Assembly (NCBI GenBank): GCA_910586315.1
Contig: CAJUIP010000015.1
Location: forward strand, 1 to 64,000
Origin: an uncultured Lachnospiraceae bacterium
Lineage (GTDB): Bacteria > Bacillota > Clostridia > Lachnospirales > Lachnospiraceae
Direction: 5' to 3'
DNA: 64,000 nucleotides
Shown: piece after piece, positions 17,492 to 27,083 of the stretch
How positions within the stretch are numbered: the first letter of the stretch is position 1
How the letters are laid out: the number at the start of each line of letters is the position of its first letter
Made by a program: the position numbers and the translations under genes
The notes under the pieces: model-generated
What the model was told of the DNA's origin: nothing
Database searches by the model: none
The model's input: only the letters and a program-made list of their open reading frames with translations

Positions 17492-19093
17492 ATGGAAAGA
17501 AAAATGTTTTGCTTTCAATGCGAACAGACGGCAGGCTGTAACGCCTGTACCGGTAATGCAGGTGTCTGCGGTAAAAAAGCGGATACTGCCGGGCTTCAGG
17601 ATAAGCTGACGGGCGCATTAATCGGTCTTGCGAGAGCGGCCGTGGGAGACGAAAGTCTTGTTACCGAAACGACTGACAGCTTCGTGCTGGAAGGTTTATT
17701 TGCGACCGTTACTAATGTAAACTTCAACAACGATACGATTTCGGCGCTGATCCAAAAGATAAGGGCAGAAAAAGAGCGCCTTGCGCCGAACTGTTCTGGC
17801 TGTCTTTCAGCTTGTGGAAGAAACAACGATTACGATATGAATGAACTGTGGGATGCAGATGAGGATATTCGTTCCCTGAAATCACTTATTCTGTTCGGGA
17901 TTCGCGGCATGGCAGCTTATGTTTACCATGCAAATGTGCTCGGGTATCGCGACGATGACATCAATAAATTCTTTTACAAGGCGCTTTTTGCTGTCGGTAT
18001 GAGGGACTGGGGCATGGATGAGCTTCTCCCTATTGTTATGGAAGTAGGGGAAGTCAATCTTAAATCCATGGCGCTTCTTGACAAAGCCAATACGGAAACC
18101 TATGGAAATCCTGCTCCAACAGAGGTCAGTCTGACTGTAAAAAAGGGTCCCTTCATCGTGATCTCAGGACATGACTTGTATGATTTAAAGCAATTACTTG
18201 AACAAACGGAAGGCAAAGGCATCAATATCTATACACATGGAGAAATGCTTCCTGCACACGCTTATCCTGAACTGAAAAAATATGCACATCTCAAAGGCAA
18301 TTTCGGCACAGCATGGCAGAATCAGCAAAAGGAATTTGCGGATATTCCCGCGCCGGTCCTCTTTACCACCAACTGTCTGATGCCTCCTAAAGCAAGCTAT
18401 GCCGACCGTGTATTTACCACAGAAGTGGTGTCTTACCCTGAACTCGTACACATTGGTAAAGAGAAAGACTTCACACCTGTCATCGAAAAAGCTCTTGAAC
18501 TTGGCGGTTATCCTGCTGATATGCACTTTACGGGAATGAATGGCGGGGAAAAAGTAATGACAGGTTTTGCTCATAACGCCGTTTTGAGCGTTGCAGATAC
18601 CGTGATCAATGGGGTAAAATCGGGCGCGATCAAGCATTTCTTTCTTGTGGGCGGCTGCGATGGCGCGAAACCTGGACGCAGCTATTATACCGAATTTGTA
18701 AAGCAGACCCCTGCCGATAGTGTGATCCTTACACTTGCCTGTGGGAAATATCGATTTAACGACCTGGACCTTGGCAGGGTTGGCGGACTTCCCCGTATAA
18801 TGGATATGGGACAGTGCAACGATGCTTACAGTGCGATTAAAGTTGCGGCCGCTCTCGCAAACGCCCTCGAATGCGGAGTAAACGATCTGCCGCTTTCCAT
18901 GGTGCTTTCGTGGTATGAGCAGAAAGCAGTATGTATCTTGCTGACACTTCTGCACCTGGGCATTAAAAACATTTTGCTTGGACCCTCACTCCCTGCATTT
19001 GTTTCTCCCAATGTGCTGAACTTCCTTGTGGAGAATTATAATATTTCGCCTGTCAGCACACCCGAAGAAGATTTAAAGAAAATATTGCAGTAA
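17492..19093 (+). CDS. hcp: Hydroxylamine reductase / hybrid-cluster protein
   Basis: 533 residues, full length. The N-terminal CFQCEQTAGCNACTGNAGVCG holds the proximal 4Fe-4S cysteines. Hybrid-cluster ligands are seen in THGEMLPAHAYPEL, NCLMPP, GGCDGAKPGR and ACGKYRF. The protein reduces hydroxylamine and, as shown for homologues, nitric oxide to N2O, limiting nitrosative damage. It is the second gene of a two-gene operon with the ferredoxin and lies opposite an HcpR-like regulator. A large hairpin follows the stop. Confidence 0.95.
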   Translation: MERKMFCFQCEQTAGCNACTGNAGVCGKKADTAGLQDKLTGALIGLARAAVGDESLVTETTDSFVLEGLFATVTNVNFNNDTISALIQKIRAEKERLAPNCSGCLSACGRNNDYDMNELWDADEDIRSLKSLILFGIRGMAAYVYHANVLGYRDDDINKFFYKALFAVGMRDWGMDELLPIVMEVGEVNLKSMALLDKANTETYGNPAPTEVSLTVKKGPFIVISGHDLYDLKQLLEQTEGKGINIYTHGEMLPAHAYPELKKYAHLKGNFGTAWQNQQKEFADIPAPVLFTTNCLMPPKASYADRVFTTEVVSYPELVHIGKEKDFTPVIEKALELGGYPADMHFTGMNGGEKVMTGFAHNAVLSVADTVINGVKSGAIKHFFLVGGCDGAKPGRSYYTEFVKQTPADSVILTLACGKYRFNDLDLGRVGGLPRIMDMGQCNDAYSAIKVAAALANALECGVNDLPLSMVLSWYEQKAVCILLTLLHLGIKNILLGPSLPAFVSPNVLNFLVENYNISPVSTPEEDLKKILQ

Positions 19094-19098
19094 AGAGT

Positions 19099-19171
19099 AA
19101 CGGAGCTGTTGCAAAATGGAAAAATGAAAACTCATTTTGTGACAGCTCCGTTATTGTGACAGCTTCGTTAA
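19099..19171. repeat. Large hairpin with tandem end (MITE-like or terminator)
   Basis: AACGGAGCTGT-tg-CAAAATG (19099-19118) pairs with CATTTTG-tg-ACAGCTCCGTT (19133-19152). The right arm is then repeated as GTGACAGCTTCGTTA (19156-19170). No T run follows. The size and the repeated end suggest a miniature inverted-repeat element that may also stop hcp transcripts. Confidence 0.5.
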
Positions 19172-19536
19172 TATGATGGCAGAACAACACAAAACTCTAT
19201 TGGATGGACGGAAATAGGCGCTCGCCCTCTGGCTCAGCGCGGGCTGGGTGTATCCCAGCAATTCGGCGGCTTTTATGGTGGTACTGAACGCTCCCCCAAA
19301 CCCCACTGGGGCCTCCCTGACTTCTGGCGATAAGAAGAAGATTGCCCGGCTGTGCAAGGCCAATGGTATCCAATCATGCCCCCGCAGTTGTGTGGCGGCA
19401 AAGAACTTCCGCTGGGTATTCTGTGTGGGGTGGAGGTTATCGCCTATCTTGGCATAAGACCGATTTCGTTGAAATGGGAAGCGGTCTATTTGCGGAACTT
19501 ATAGTTATAAATTATTTGATATAGGAGTGGTTTGTT
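19172..19536. other. Relic-bearing intergenic stretch
   Basis: No intact gene. The plus strand near 19275-19370 reads PPNPTGASLTSGDKKKIARLCKANGI, similar to the PLP-aminotransferase NPTG region. The minus strand near 19215-19290 reads KAAELLGYTQPALSQ, like a LysR helix-turn-helix. Both cannot be real coding in the same place; each is too short to decide. An ATAGGAGTGG site precedes the next relic. Confidence 0.3.
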
Positions 19537-19900
19537 ATGAAACAGTATGTTGTAGACGTTTTTGCGGATAAGTTTTTTGCAGAAAATTGCCATTGAAAAC
19601 AACCTGTCTGAAACAGCTTTCGCAGTAAAGGAGGGGGATGCTTACCATCTGCGCTGGTTTACCCCCGGCGGAGAAGTAGAGCTGTGCGGCCATGCAACTT
19701 TGGCTACCGCGTATGTGATTACCCGTTTTGTGGAGCCGAATTTGGCTGTCGTGGTTTTTGATACTTTAAGCGGACGGCTGACAGTAGAAAAGAGCGGCGA
19801 TTTGCTGACAATGGATTTTCCCTCTTTCCAGCTTACACCCATTCCCATTACGGAGGATTTGACCGCCGCGTTGTTTTCTGAGGCAGAAATCTACTTTTAG
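19537..19900 (+). pseudogene. PhzF-family protein, deleted and frameshifted
   Basis: ATG 19537 begins MKQYVVDVFADKFF, the exact PhzF start. The next segment, in the neighbouring frame, reads LQKIAIENNLSETAF and WFTPGGEVELCGHATLA, also PhzF. The intervening block with the GNPAAV motif (about 20 residues) is missing, and the gene ends after 120 codons where 260-300 are usual. PhzF enzymes isomerise or epimerise small substrates; this copy cannot fold normally. Confidence 0.75.
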
Positions 19901-19913
19901 GATGTGAGAAAAA

Positions 19914-20073
19914 ATGCAAATAGTAAACAGAGAAGATGCCGCCTCATACCGCCGGGGAGGGTGCGGAGATCGAACCGAACGAGGTCCATCAAATGACCAA
20001 TAACTCTGATACGGAAATTGAGTTTCTCGTTGTATCTATGCCAAAGTCTCATGGAGATAAAATTGCTGTCTGA
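19914..20073 (+). pseudogene. Cupin protein with internal deletion
   Basis: The start MQIVNREDAASY matches small cupins. After a frame change the sequence ends IEPNEVHQMTNNSDTEIEFLVVSMPKSHGDKIAV, the usual cupin tail with the last metal-binding His. The beta-barrel between them, about 50-60 residues, is gone. Confidence 0.65.
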
Positions 20074-20447
20074 AAGCATCGTATCAGTTTCTTCCGGTTC
20101 GGTGTTACAACTTTATTATACCGGCTCAGTAACTTATTCCTGAATTACGTCCATAACATTTCTCTGGATTGATATTTTACTTGCTTTTAATAGGGTAAGC
20201 ATATAAAATTTATTTTGTATGATACAGGGGACAACGGGCATAAAATCCGATACAGGCTTGCCCGCAAGAGGATTTTTGAACCTGGGTTCTGCCCAAGGCA
20301 TGAAAAAGCAGCCTGATTAGAGCGTGTCTGAAAATTCATTCCCATCATCTTTCAGACATGCTCTGGGACGGATTTTAAATGTTTTTGAGAGCGTTTTTGT
20401 ATGGAAATAGGTGAAAAGGATAAAAAGTATAAAGGCGGTGAAAGCAG
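20074..20447. other. Intergenic region before the LysR gene
   Basis: Non-coding apart from the REP-like hairpin at 20319-20364. A GGTGAAAGCAG ribosome region precedes the LysR start. Confidence 0.5.
20319..20364. repeat. REP-like hairpin, copy 1
   Basis: AGAGCGTGTCTGAA (20319-20332) pairs with TTCAGACATGCTCT (20351-20364). The first 18 bases recur at 28858 and, with one change, at 63945. Confidence 0.6.
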
Positions 20448-21344
20448 ATGTACAACCCTCAACTGGAAACCTTCCTCCGTGTTGCAGATGCGGGAAGTTT
20501 CAACAAAGCAGCGGTGGAGAGCTTCATAACTCCGACCGCAGTGATCAAACAGATCAATCTGCTGGAAGAAAGTCTGGGCGTTTCGCTGTTTGAGCGGACG
20601 CATCGGGGCTTACTATTGACAGAGGCGGGGAAGTCCATGTATCAGGATGCGAAATATGTGATCCAATATTGCAAGGATTCCGTGACCAGGGCGAAAAATG
20701 CTATGAAAACAGAGGACGGGCTGATCCGCATCGGTACCTCTCCGATGACGCCGGCCTCCGTACTTTTGGAACTGTGGCCACAAATTCATGAGCAGTGTCC
20801 TGCGATGAAGTTTCAGCTGGTTCCTTTTGACAACACTCCGGAAAATGCAAGGGAAATATTGGGAAATCTGGGACAGAATATAGATGTGGTAGCGGGGATT
20901 TTTGACGATACCATGCTGAATCTGCGGCGCTGTGCCGGAGTGCGGCTTCGCATGGAACCGATTTGCTGTGCGGTTTCTATTCACCATCCGCTGGCGGGTA
21001 AGAAGTATCTGAATTTGGAGGACTTGTATGGTCAGAAACTGCTTTTGATGCATCGGAATTGGAGCCGTTATGTAGATGAATTGAGGAATGATCTTTTAGA
21101 GAATCACAGCCAGATACAGATTCAGGATTTTGATTTTTATAACATGGAAATCTTCAACCGCTGTGAAAACAGTAACGATGTATTGATGGCGTTTGCAGGC
21201 TGGGCGAATGTGCATCCCCTGTTAAAAATTCTTCCGGTTACATGGGAATACCGGATTCCGTATGGACTGCTCCATTCTCCAAAACCATCAAATACGGTAA
21301 AAAAATTTCTGGCCGCCGTACAAAATACGATACACGAGACATAA
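20448..21344 (+). CDS. LysR-family transcriptional regulator
   Basis: 298 residues. The N-terminal winged HTH reads LETFLRVADAGSFNKAAVESFITPTAVIKQINLLEESLGVSLFERTHRGLLLTEAGK; the rest is a substrate-binding-like effector domain. It is closely related in pattern to the LysR gene at 36930-37811, and the two stand at either side of the reductase cluster. The genes downstream run in the same direction after a terminator-like hairpin, so control of the cluster is plausible but not shown. Confidence 0.9.
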   Translation: MYNPQLETFLRVADAGSFNKAAVESFITPTAVIKQINLLEESLGVSLFERTHRGLLLTEAGKSMYQDAKYVIQYCKDSVTRAKNAMKTEDGLIRIGTSPMTPASVLLELWPQIHEQCPAMKFQLVPFDNTPENAREILGNLGQNIDVVAGIFDDTMLNLRRCAGVRLRMEPICCAVSIHHPLAGKKYLNLEDLYGQKLLLMHRNWSRYVDELRNDLLENHSQIQIQDFDFYNMEIFNRCENSNDVLMAFAGWANVHPLLKILPVTWEYRIPYGLLHSPKPSNTVKKFLAAVQNTIHET

Positions 21345-21368
21345 TACTTTTGGGTATAAACTGATGAA

Positions 21369-21402
21369 CAAATCGAGACTTCTTCGGGGGTCTCGATTTT
21401 GT
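21369..21402 (+). terminator. Repeated terminator hairpin, copy 1
   Basis: AAATCGAGAC (21370-21379) pairs with GTCTCGATTT (21390-21399), followed by TGTTATG. Near-identical 55-base copies lie at 26992-27043 and 60073-60125. Confidence 0.7.
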
Positions 21403-21689
21403 TATGCTTACGTATGCAGGAAGGTTTCCAGAAACGGGGAGCTCTGTATATTTCAGTATGCAGAAAGGCTGCCAGTGGCGTGGGAGACTGTCTGAAAACT
21501 CAAATAATGCAAAAATCTCCCCCCACTGATGGGGAGGAAATAGGAGTAAATTTCCAATGCAAATCCCACTTTATGACTAAAAACAGCAATAAAAATGGGA
21601 TGGGGACACATCGACCGTTAGTTTTCGGACAGTCTGGCGGGGGGTCTGCATGGTATAAATGATAGAAAACAAAAAGAAGCAGGTGGTTT

Positions 21690-23725
21690 ATGATGGGAAA
21701 GATACAGCCAATGGCCGCGTTTCTTATGATAATGGCGATTTTTACAGCCTGTGGACAGACTGCAAACGGCGGTTCCGGCAGCAGCTTGGAGCAGGGGGTT
21801 GAAGCTGTGGAGGAGGCAATACACGCAGAAAGGAAGGAGACTTCGGTGCAAAAGGCAGACAGGGATGATTTAAGGGAAGGAACCTCTGCTAACACGGTGG
21901 CGGCGCCGGAAGATTTTCCGGAAGAATATGATTACGGAAGCGGCAGGATCAGCGACTGGTCGAGCGAGTGGATGCTTAAGAAGATGCCGGAGCCAAAGGG
22001 AAATGAAACGGTCTTAAATACGGCTGCGGATCCGAAGCGGATTCAGGCGCTGTATCTCTGGGAAGAAGGAAATGTACCGGCAGTGACCGAGTTTACAGAG
22101 GATATGAGCGGATATTTTGATGAATGGGATTTTCGGCCTTTTGTGACAGCAATTCCGGTAAGGGAAGGGGTGGAGCCCAAAGGGGCCGTTGTCCTCATGG
22201 CGGGCGGCGCGTATCAGTTCCGGGGCAATTATACGGACGCTCTGCCAACGGCCGCGGCGCTGCGGGAGTATGGATTTCAGACATTTATTGTGGATTACCG
22301 GCTGCGTCCTTATACACAGGAGGAGGGGGCGCTGGATATTGCCAGAGCGGTTCGGTTTGTCCGCAAAAATGCCGCTGTATATGGAATCGATCCGGAGAAT
22401 ATTGCAGTGATGGGCTTTTCCGCCGGTGGAATTCAGGCGGGGGAATTTCTGATGCATTACGATGAGGGGGGGGGAATGGAACGGCACTGGCTGCTTCTTA
22501 TGTTCCGGACGAGCTGGATAAAATTCCGGCGCATGCTTCGGCGGCCGGAATGATCTATTCTTTTTACGGGAGGCTTAGCGTTGGAAATATGGATAAGGAG
22601 TGGCTTTCCGAAGGAGAACTGCCTCCGACTTTTTATGTGTATGGTACGGAGGATCCGTTTTACAGCCAGTTTGAAGAACAGTATGAGGTAATTCAAAGTA
22701 TGAAAATTCCGACAGGAAGAATCGTATTAAATAGCTGGCCCCACGGGTTTGGATCAGATGGGGGCTGGGTAGCGGATTACGCGAAATGGCTGGAAACGAT
22801 CTTTCAGTCAGGCGGCAGCATGGCAAAAACAAATCGGTTTACATCAGAAACCAAAATACAGGACGTGATAGCGGATCCGGCATTTGATGGTTTTGGCAGG
22901 CTGATATTTCCGGTGGATTTGGATCTGAGAGGAACGGAAACGCTGCGGGAGGCGGGAGAGCGCCTGATCTGGTACAGTCATGTAAATCCGGAGAGAACGG
23001 TATCCGTCATAAATGAGATGAAAGCACGGATCCAGAGCGGCGAGCAGATTTTTTATGATATTTACACCGATAAAGAGAAAGCGGAGGATCCTTCCAAGGA
23101 GGATACGGGGCTGTTTTTCTTTCGGGGAAATCCCGGAGAAAGGTTTGCGGTAGTCAATGCGGGCGGCGGCTTTTTGTATGTGGCGGCTTTGCATGACAGC
23201 TTTCCGCATATGCAGGAGCTGGCAGGGCGCGGGTATCATGCGTTTGCGCTGATTTACCGCCCTGGCGCCGAGACCGCCTGTGAAGATCTGGCGAGGGCGA
23301 TCGCTTTTATCCACGAACATGCCGGGGAGTTTCAGGTGAACACGGAAGGGTACTCTCTCTGGGGTGGTTCGGCCGGGGCGAGAATGGCAGCGTGGCTTGG
23401 CTCGTATGGAACGGCTGCTTTTGGCGAAAAGGAATATCCGGCTCCGGGGGCTGTGATCATGCAGTATACCGGATTGTCAGACGTATATGGAAATGAACCG
23501 CCGACTTACGCATGTGTGGGAACGAATGATGGTATTGCTTCTTACCGGACGATGGAGCGCCGAATTGAAAGGATAAAGGCGAACGGAACAAACGGCGGGA
23601 TTGAGGTTTTTAACGGGTTGTCCCACGGGTTTGGTCTGGGAGAGGGGACCGTTGCGGAAGGCTGGATTGACCGGGCAATTGCGTTTTGGGAAGAAAACGT
23701 GGAGGCCGATGAAAAGAAACAATAA
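21690..23725 (+). pseudogene. Tandem alpha/beta-hydrolase lipoprotein, split by a G9-tract frameshift
   Basis: The first frame (21690-22553) has a lipoprotein signal ending FTAC, then an esterase domain with GAVVLMAGGAYQFRG, VDYRLRP and nucleophile elbow MGFSAGG. At nine G residues (22466-22474) it leaves the fold and stops. Adding one G restores NGTALAASYVPDELDKIPAHASAAGMIYSFYG and leads into the second frame (ends 23725), which completes domain one (YVYGTEDPF, WPHGFG) and adds a second hydrolase domain with NAGGGF, WGGSAGARMA and SHGFGLGE. The restored protein would be about 678 residues, anchored outside the membrane. Phase variation, decay or assembly error could each explain the tract. 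Substrate unknown. Confidence 0.75.
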
Positions 23726-23740
23726 AAGGAGAGAATGAAC

Positions 23741-24190
23741 ATGAGCATTTTATTTATCAACGGAAGTCCCAATAAGAACGGCAACACGGCGGCGCTGGCG
23801 GCTGTGCTTCTGGAGGGGAGGGAGTATGAGACTCTGAATCTGACCGATTACCGGATTGGAAGCTATGGGCAGAAATTTGAGGGCGATCAGCTGGAGCAGG
23901 TAATTGCAAAGATGAAGGAGGCGGACGTGATCGTAGTCGGCTCGCCGTTGTACTGGCATAATATCTGCGGGTCTGTGCGGAATGTGCTGGATCGGTTCTA
24001 TGGTCTGGTGGAGAAGGGTGAACTTTCGGGAAGGACTTTGTATTTCCTGTTCCAGGGCGCGGCGCCGGAGAAGTGGATGCTGGAGGCCGGAGACTATACG
24101 ATGAAGCGTTTCGCGGCGCTTTATGGCATGAGGTACGGCGGAATGGCAGTGAACAGGGACGAGGCCGGCAGACTTGGGAAGAACATTTAA
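23741..24190 (+). CDS. NADPH-dependent FMN-reductase-like flavoprotein
   Basis: 149 residues from ATG 23741, seven bases after AAAGGAGAG; an ATG two codons earlier is too close to the site. The start SILFINGSPNKNGNTAALA is the FMN phosphate loop of flavodoxin-fold reductases, and VIVVGSPLYWHNICGSVRNVLDR is the usual second flavin-binding loop. It is cytoplasmic and somewhat short at the C-terminus. It follows the hydrolase gene by 15 bases and is likely co-transcribed. Confidence 0.8.
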   Translation: MSILFINGSPNKNGNTAALAAVLLEGREYETLNLTDYRIGSYGQKFEGDQLEQVIAKMKEADVIVVGSPLYWHNICGSVRNVLDRFYGLVEKGELSGRTLYFLFQGAAPEKWMLEAGDYTMKRFAALYGMRYGGMAVNRDEAGRLGKNI

Positions 24191-24393
24191 GCAGACTTGA
24201 CCCTCATTTGGCAGGCGCAGCCTGGCCCTGAATTTTTTGCGCGAGTGACAGGCCGGATAGGGACGCTGGCATTCCTGTTCGGCGGCTGCCGCGGCCATCG
24301 GGGCGTAAGGATAAGGAAAGAACTGGTTCCGGTAAAAAGCGTTTGCAGGCAGAATAAGGGCATAAAGGATTCCAAATCGGAGGGAGACAGGAC

Positions 24394-25127
24394 ATGACGC
24401 AGAAAAAGACGTGGATTTTATATTTGCTGGCAGGAGGGATGGCTGCTTTCCTGCTGACCGGCTGCGGCAGTAAAACGATGGCTTCCCAGGCAGCCGGAAC
24501 GGAAGCGAAGGAAAATGTACAGGAGAACGCAGAACAAGCCGCCGAGCAGATGCAGGGCACGGAATCTGCATGGACGGGCGGTAGCAAAAGCAGCATTTTG
24601 ATTGTCTATTTTGCTGTGGCGGAAAACAGCGATGTGGACGCAGTGTCCTCAGCCAGCGTCGTGACGGTAAACGGCGTCGCAAAGGGACGAATGCAGTATC
24701 TGGCGGAGCTGATCCAGGGAGAGACCGGCGGCGATCTGTTCTCGATTCAAACCGCTGTGGATTATCCGGGAGATGGCGGTGAATTGATTGATTATGCTGC
24801 AAAAGAACAGGACGATGATGTGAGGCCGGAGCTTGTCAATCATATTGAAAATTTGATCAGTACGATGTAGTATTTGTGGGATATCCTACCTGGTGGTACG
24901 ATCTGCCCCAGGTCATGTACAGTTTTTTTGACGAGTATGATTTTTCGGGAAAGACCATCATTCCCTTTAATTCTCATAATGGCAGCCGGTTTTCCGGAAC
25001 GATTGAGACAATCGCAGAGCTGGAGCCGGAGGCGGAAGTAATCACGGCCGGGTTTACCGTCAATGAGCGAGCTGTGGCAGATGCCGGAGCTGATATTGCG
25101 GACTGGCTGCACGAAATGGGATTTTAA
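24394..25127 (+). pseudogene. Flavodoxin_4 lipoprotein, frameshifted
   Basis: The first frame has a lipoprotein signal (AFLLTGC), a Glu/Ala/Gln-rich linker and the flavodoxin start SSILIVYFAV. It stops at 24868. One extra T in the TTT at 24852-24854 would give HIENFDQYDVVFVGYPTWWYDLP and continue in frame to 25127 with GKTIIPFNSHNGSRFSGTI. The phosphate-loop segment, GNTE in sister proteins, reads KGRMQ here, so FMN binding may also be lost. The protein is otherwise the twin of the gene at 27084. Frameshift and lost motif together point to decay. Confidence 0.75.
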
Positions 25128-25162
25128 AGTGCATGCGTAAGAAAAGCAGGGAGGATAAAAGA

Positions 25163-25837
25163 TTGAGTAAGCATAAAATGCCATGGAAGGGAATCGTGGA
25201 CGGAGTGATGTTTGTCCTGCTGCTAAACCAAATGGCGTATGTGCTGACAGGGCAGCGGGTGCATGAATGGGCAGGCGCGGCAATGGTGTTTTTCATTCTA
25301 TGCCACAATTTTTTGAATCGCAGGTGGTTTCTCACGGTCGGAAAGGGGATATACAATTCCAGACGTCTGTCTGGAACAATCCTTAATTTTCTGACGATTA
25401 TGGTGGTTTTAGGGCTTTTTATCAGCGGTGTAGTCATGTCACGGTATGTGTTTGATTTCCTCCCCATTCATGGAGGGCGGGCACTGGCAAGGCGCGTCCA
25501 CATTTCCTGTGCATACTGGGGATTTCTTTTGATGACGGTCCATATTGGAATGCACTGGAATGGGATAAGGGGGCGGCTTTATAAAATGTTTGGAAAGACG
25601 GAACTGGCTGGAAGAAAGAAATGGCTGGTTTCCGGAATCGGCTGGGCGGCGTCTGCTTATGGCGTATTTGCTTTTTACCGGCATGAGATACTTTCGTTTT
25701 TATTGCTCCGGAACGAATTTGCAATTTTCAATCAGCAGTCAACGCTTTTATTTGTTTTGGATTATCTGGCGATGGTCATTCTGATCGTGAAACTGACAAA
25801 TTGCTTTCTTGGCAGAAAAAGGAAAATCGCAGAATGA
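25163..25837 (+). CDS. DUF4405-type membrane cytochrome-b-like protein
   Basis: 224 residues from TTG 25163, after GGGAGG; ATG 25133 has no ribosome site. Four to five hydrophobic helices are visible. Histidines in HEWAG, FILCHNFLNRRW and RRVHISCAYWGFLLMTVHIGMHW lie at helix ends in the bis-heme pattern of this family, suggesting a membrane electron carrier. It could link cytoplasmic reductant to the exported flavodoxins next to it; that link is inference. Its last 25 codons are duplicated at 26904-26978. Confidence 0.7.
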   Translation: MSKHKMPWKGIVDGVMFVLLLNQMAYVLTGQRVHEWAGAAMVFFILCHNFLNRRWFLTVGKGIYNSRRLSGTILNFLTIMVVLGLFISGVVMSRYVFDFLPIHGGRALARRVHISCAYWGFLLMTVHIGMHWNGIRGRLYKMFGKTELAGRKKWLVSGIGWAASAYGVFAFYRHEILSFLLLRNEFAIFNQQSTLLFVLDYLAMVILIVKLTNCFLGRKRKIAE

Positions 25838-25905
25838 GGCTGCGGTGCAGGAACCGGTAAAGCCGGAAACCAGGGCTTTTGAGGAGGCGCAGTCCACATC
25901 GGAAG
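25747..25905. repeat. Left copies of two duplicated segments around the DUF1016 insertion
   Basis: 25747-25821 matches 26904-26978 (3' end of the DUF4405 gene). 25811-25905 matches 27149-27243 (5' part of the flavodoxin lipoprotein gene). Each pair differs at about three positions. In the left copy the two are fused at a shared GGCAGAAAAAGGA. Confidence 0.85.
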
Positions 25906-26808
25906 CTATGGAGTAAGGTTTTGAGAGTGTATTGGCGTGTAGGGCAATTTATCAGCGAGGAGGCAAAAACAGCATCCTATGGAGATTCATTCATTGATGA
26001 ACTTTCCAGATATATACAAGATACATTTCCAGGGATAAAAGGGTTTAATCGTCGTGGCCTTTATCGTATGAAACAATTTTATGAAACTTATGCGAATTAT
26101 GAAAAAGTGTCACCACTGGTGACACAAATCAATTGGACCAACAATCTGCTTATTTTGTCGGGAACAAAAAGCATTGAAGAAAAAGAGTTTTATTTAAGAT
26201 TATGTATACAAGAGAATTATAGTAAACGTGAGTTGGAAAGGCAATTAGACAGTGCTTATTATGAACGTTATATGTTATCGAAGGGAAAAGCACTGCCTGA
26301 AGGGATAAAGAAAATAAATAATAATCCATTTTTTGATTCCTATGTCGTTGAATTTTTGGATTTGCCAAGTCCTTATAAAGAAAATGATCTTAGGAAAGCA
26401 TTGATCCTTAAAATGCGGGATTTTATTTTGGAACTGGGAAGGGATTTTACATTTATAGATGAAGAATATAAAGTGCAGGTTGGCGGAGAAGATTATGCGA
26501 TAGATTTATTATTTTTTCATCGAGGGTTACAATGTTTAGTGGCGTTTGAACTAAAGATTGGAAAATTTAAGCCGGAATATGTTTCAAAGATGGATTTTTA
26601 CCTGGAGGCGTTGGACAGACAGGTGAAAAAGGAGCATGAGAACCCAAGTGTAGGATTGATCCTGTGTGCAACAAAGAATGACGAAGTAGTTGAATATGCA
26701 ATGAGCAGGAGTATGTCGCCAATGCTTGTGTCCGAATATAAATTGCAGTTGCCAGATAAAAAAATACTGCGGGAAAAATTGCAAGAATTAATAAATATAT
26801 CGGAATAA
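25906..26808 (+). pseudogene. DUF1016 / YhcG-type PD-(D/E)XK nuclease, 5'-truncated
   Basis: The frame is open from 25879, but the first codons come from the duplicated flavodoxin DNA, and homology starts at VLRVYWRVGQFISEEA. Family members have about 25 more residues before this point. The DUF1016 N-terminal domain (GFNRRGLYRMKQFYETY, TQINWTNNLLIL) is followed by a nuclease domain with EEYKVQVGGEDYAIDLLFFHRGLQCLVAFELKIGKF, the E-x-D-x(n)-E-x-K metal site. Homologues belong to defence islands and restriction loci. The AT-rich sequence differs from its neighbours. No ribosome site is visible, so expression is doubtful. Confidence 0.7.
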
Positions 26809-26903
26809 TTTTAAGCTAATTGATATCGTTAGTGCTAATTAAAACGTAGCGATTTTCATCTGCCAAAGGAAAAAATCCAGATGAATTAGATAATGGTAGA
26901 AAC

Positions 26904-26978
26904 TTTATTTGTTTTGGATTATCTGGCGATGGTCATTCTGATCGTGAAACTGACAAATTGCCTTCCTGGCAGGAAAAG
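26904..26978. repeat. Right copy of the DUF4405 3' end
   Basis: It encodes LFVLDYLAMVILIVKLTNC again and runs on to a stop at 27001, then a repeated terminator hairpin. This is probably the original gene end. Confidence 0.8.
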
Positions 26979-27008
26979 GATAACACCTTTCGGTATAAAC
27001 TGATGAAC

Positions 27009-27043
27009 GAATCGAGACTTCTTTGGCGGTCTCGATTTTGTTA
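27009..27043 (+). terminator. Repeated terminator hairpin, copy 2
   Basis: AATCGAGAC (27010-27018) pairs with GTCTCGATT (27029-27037), followed by TTGTTATGC. The surrounding 55 bases match copy 1 at 21353-21410. Confidence 0.7.
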
Positions 27044-27083
27044 TGCTTACCATACAGATATCATCATGAAAGGAAGATGCACG

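Noticed and set aside
24160..24240. Possible frameshift at the end of the FMN reductase gene
   Set aside because: The annotated end (DEAGRLGKNI) already looks like a natural family terminus, so the alternative frame was not followed.
23750..24802. 350-codon minus-strand frame
   Set aside because: Arg/Pro/His-rich sequence antisense to the FMN reductase and flavodoxin genes, without a start signal.
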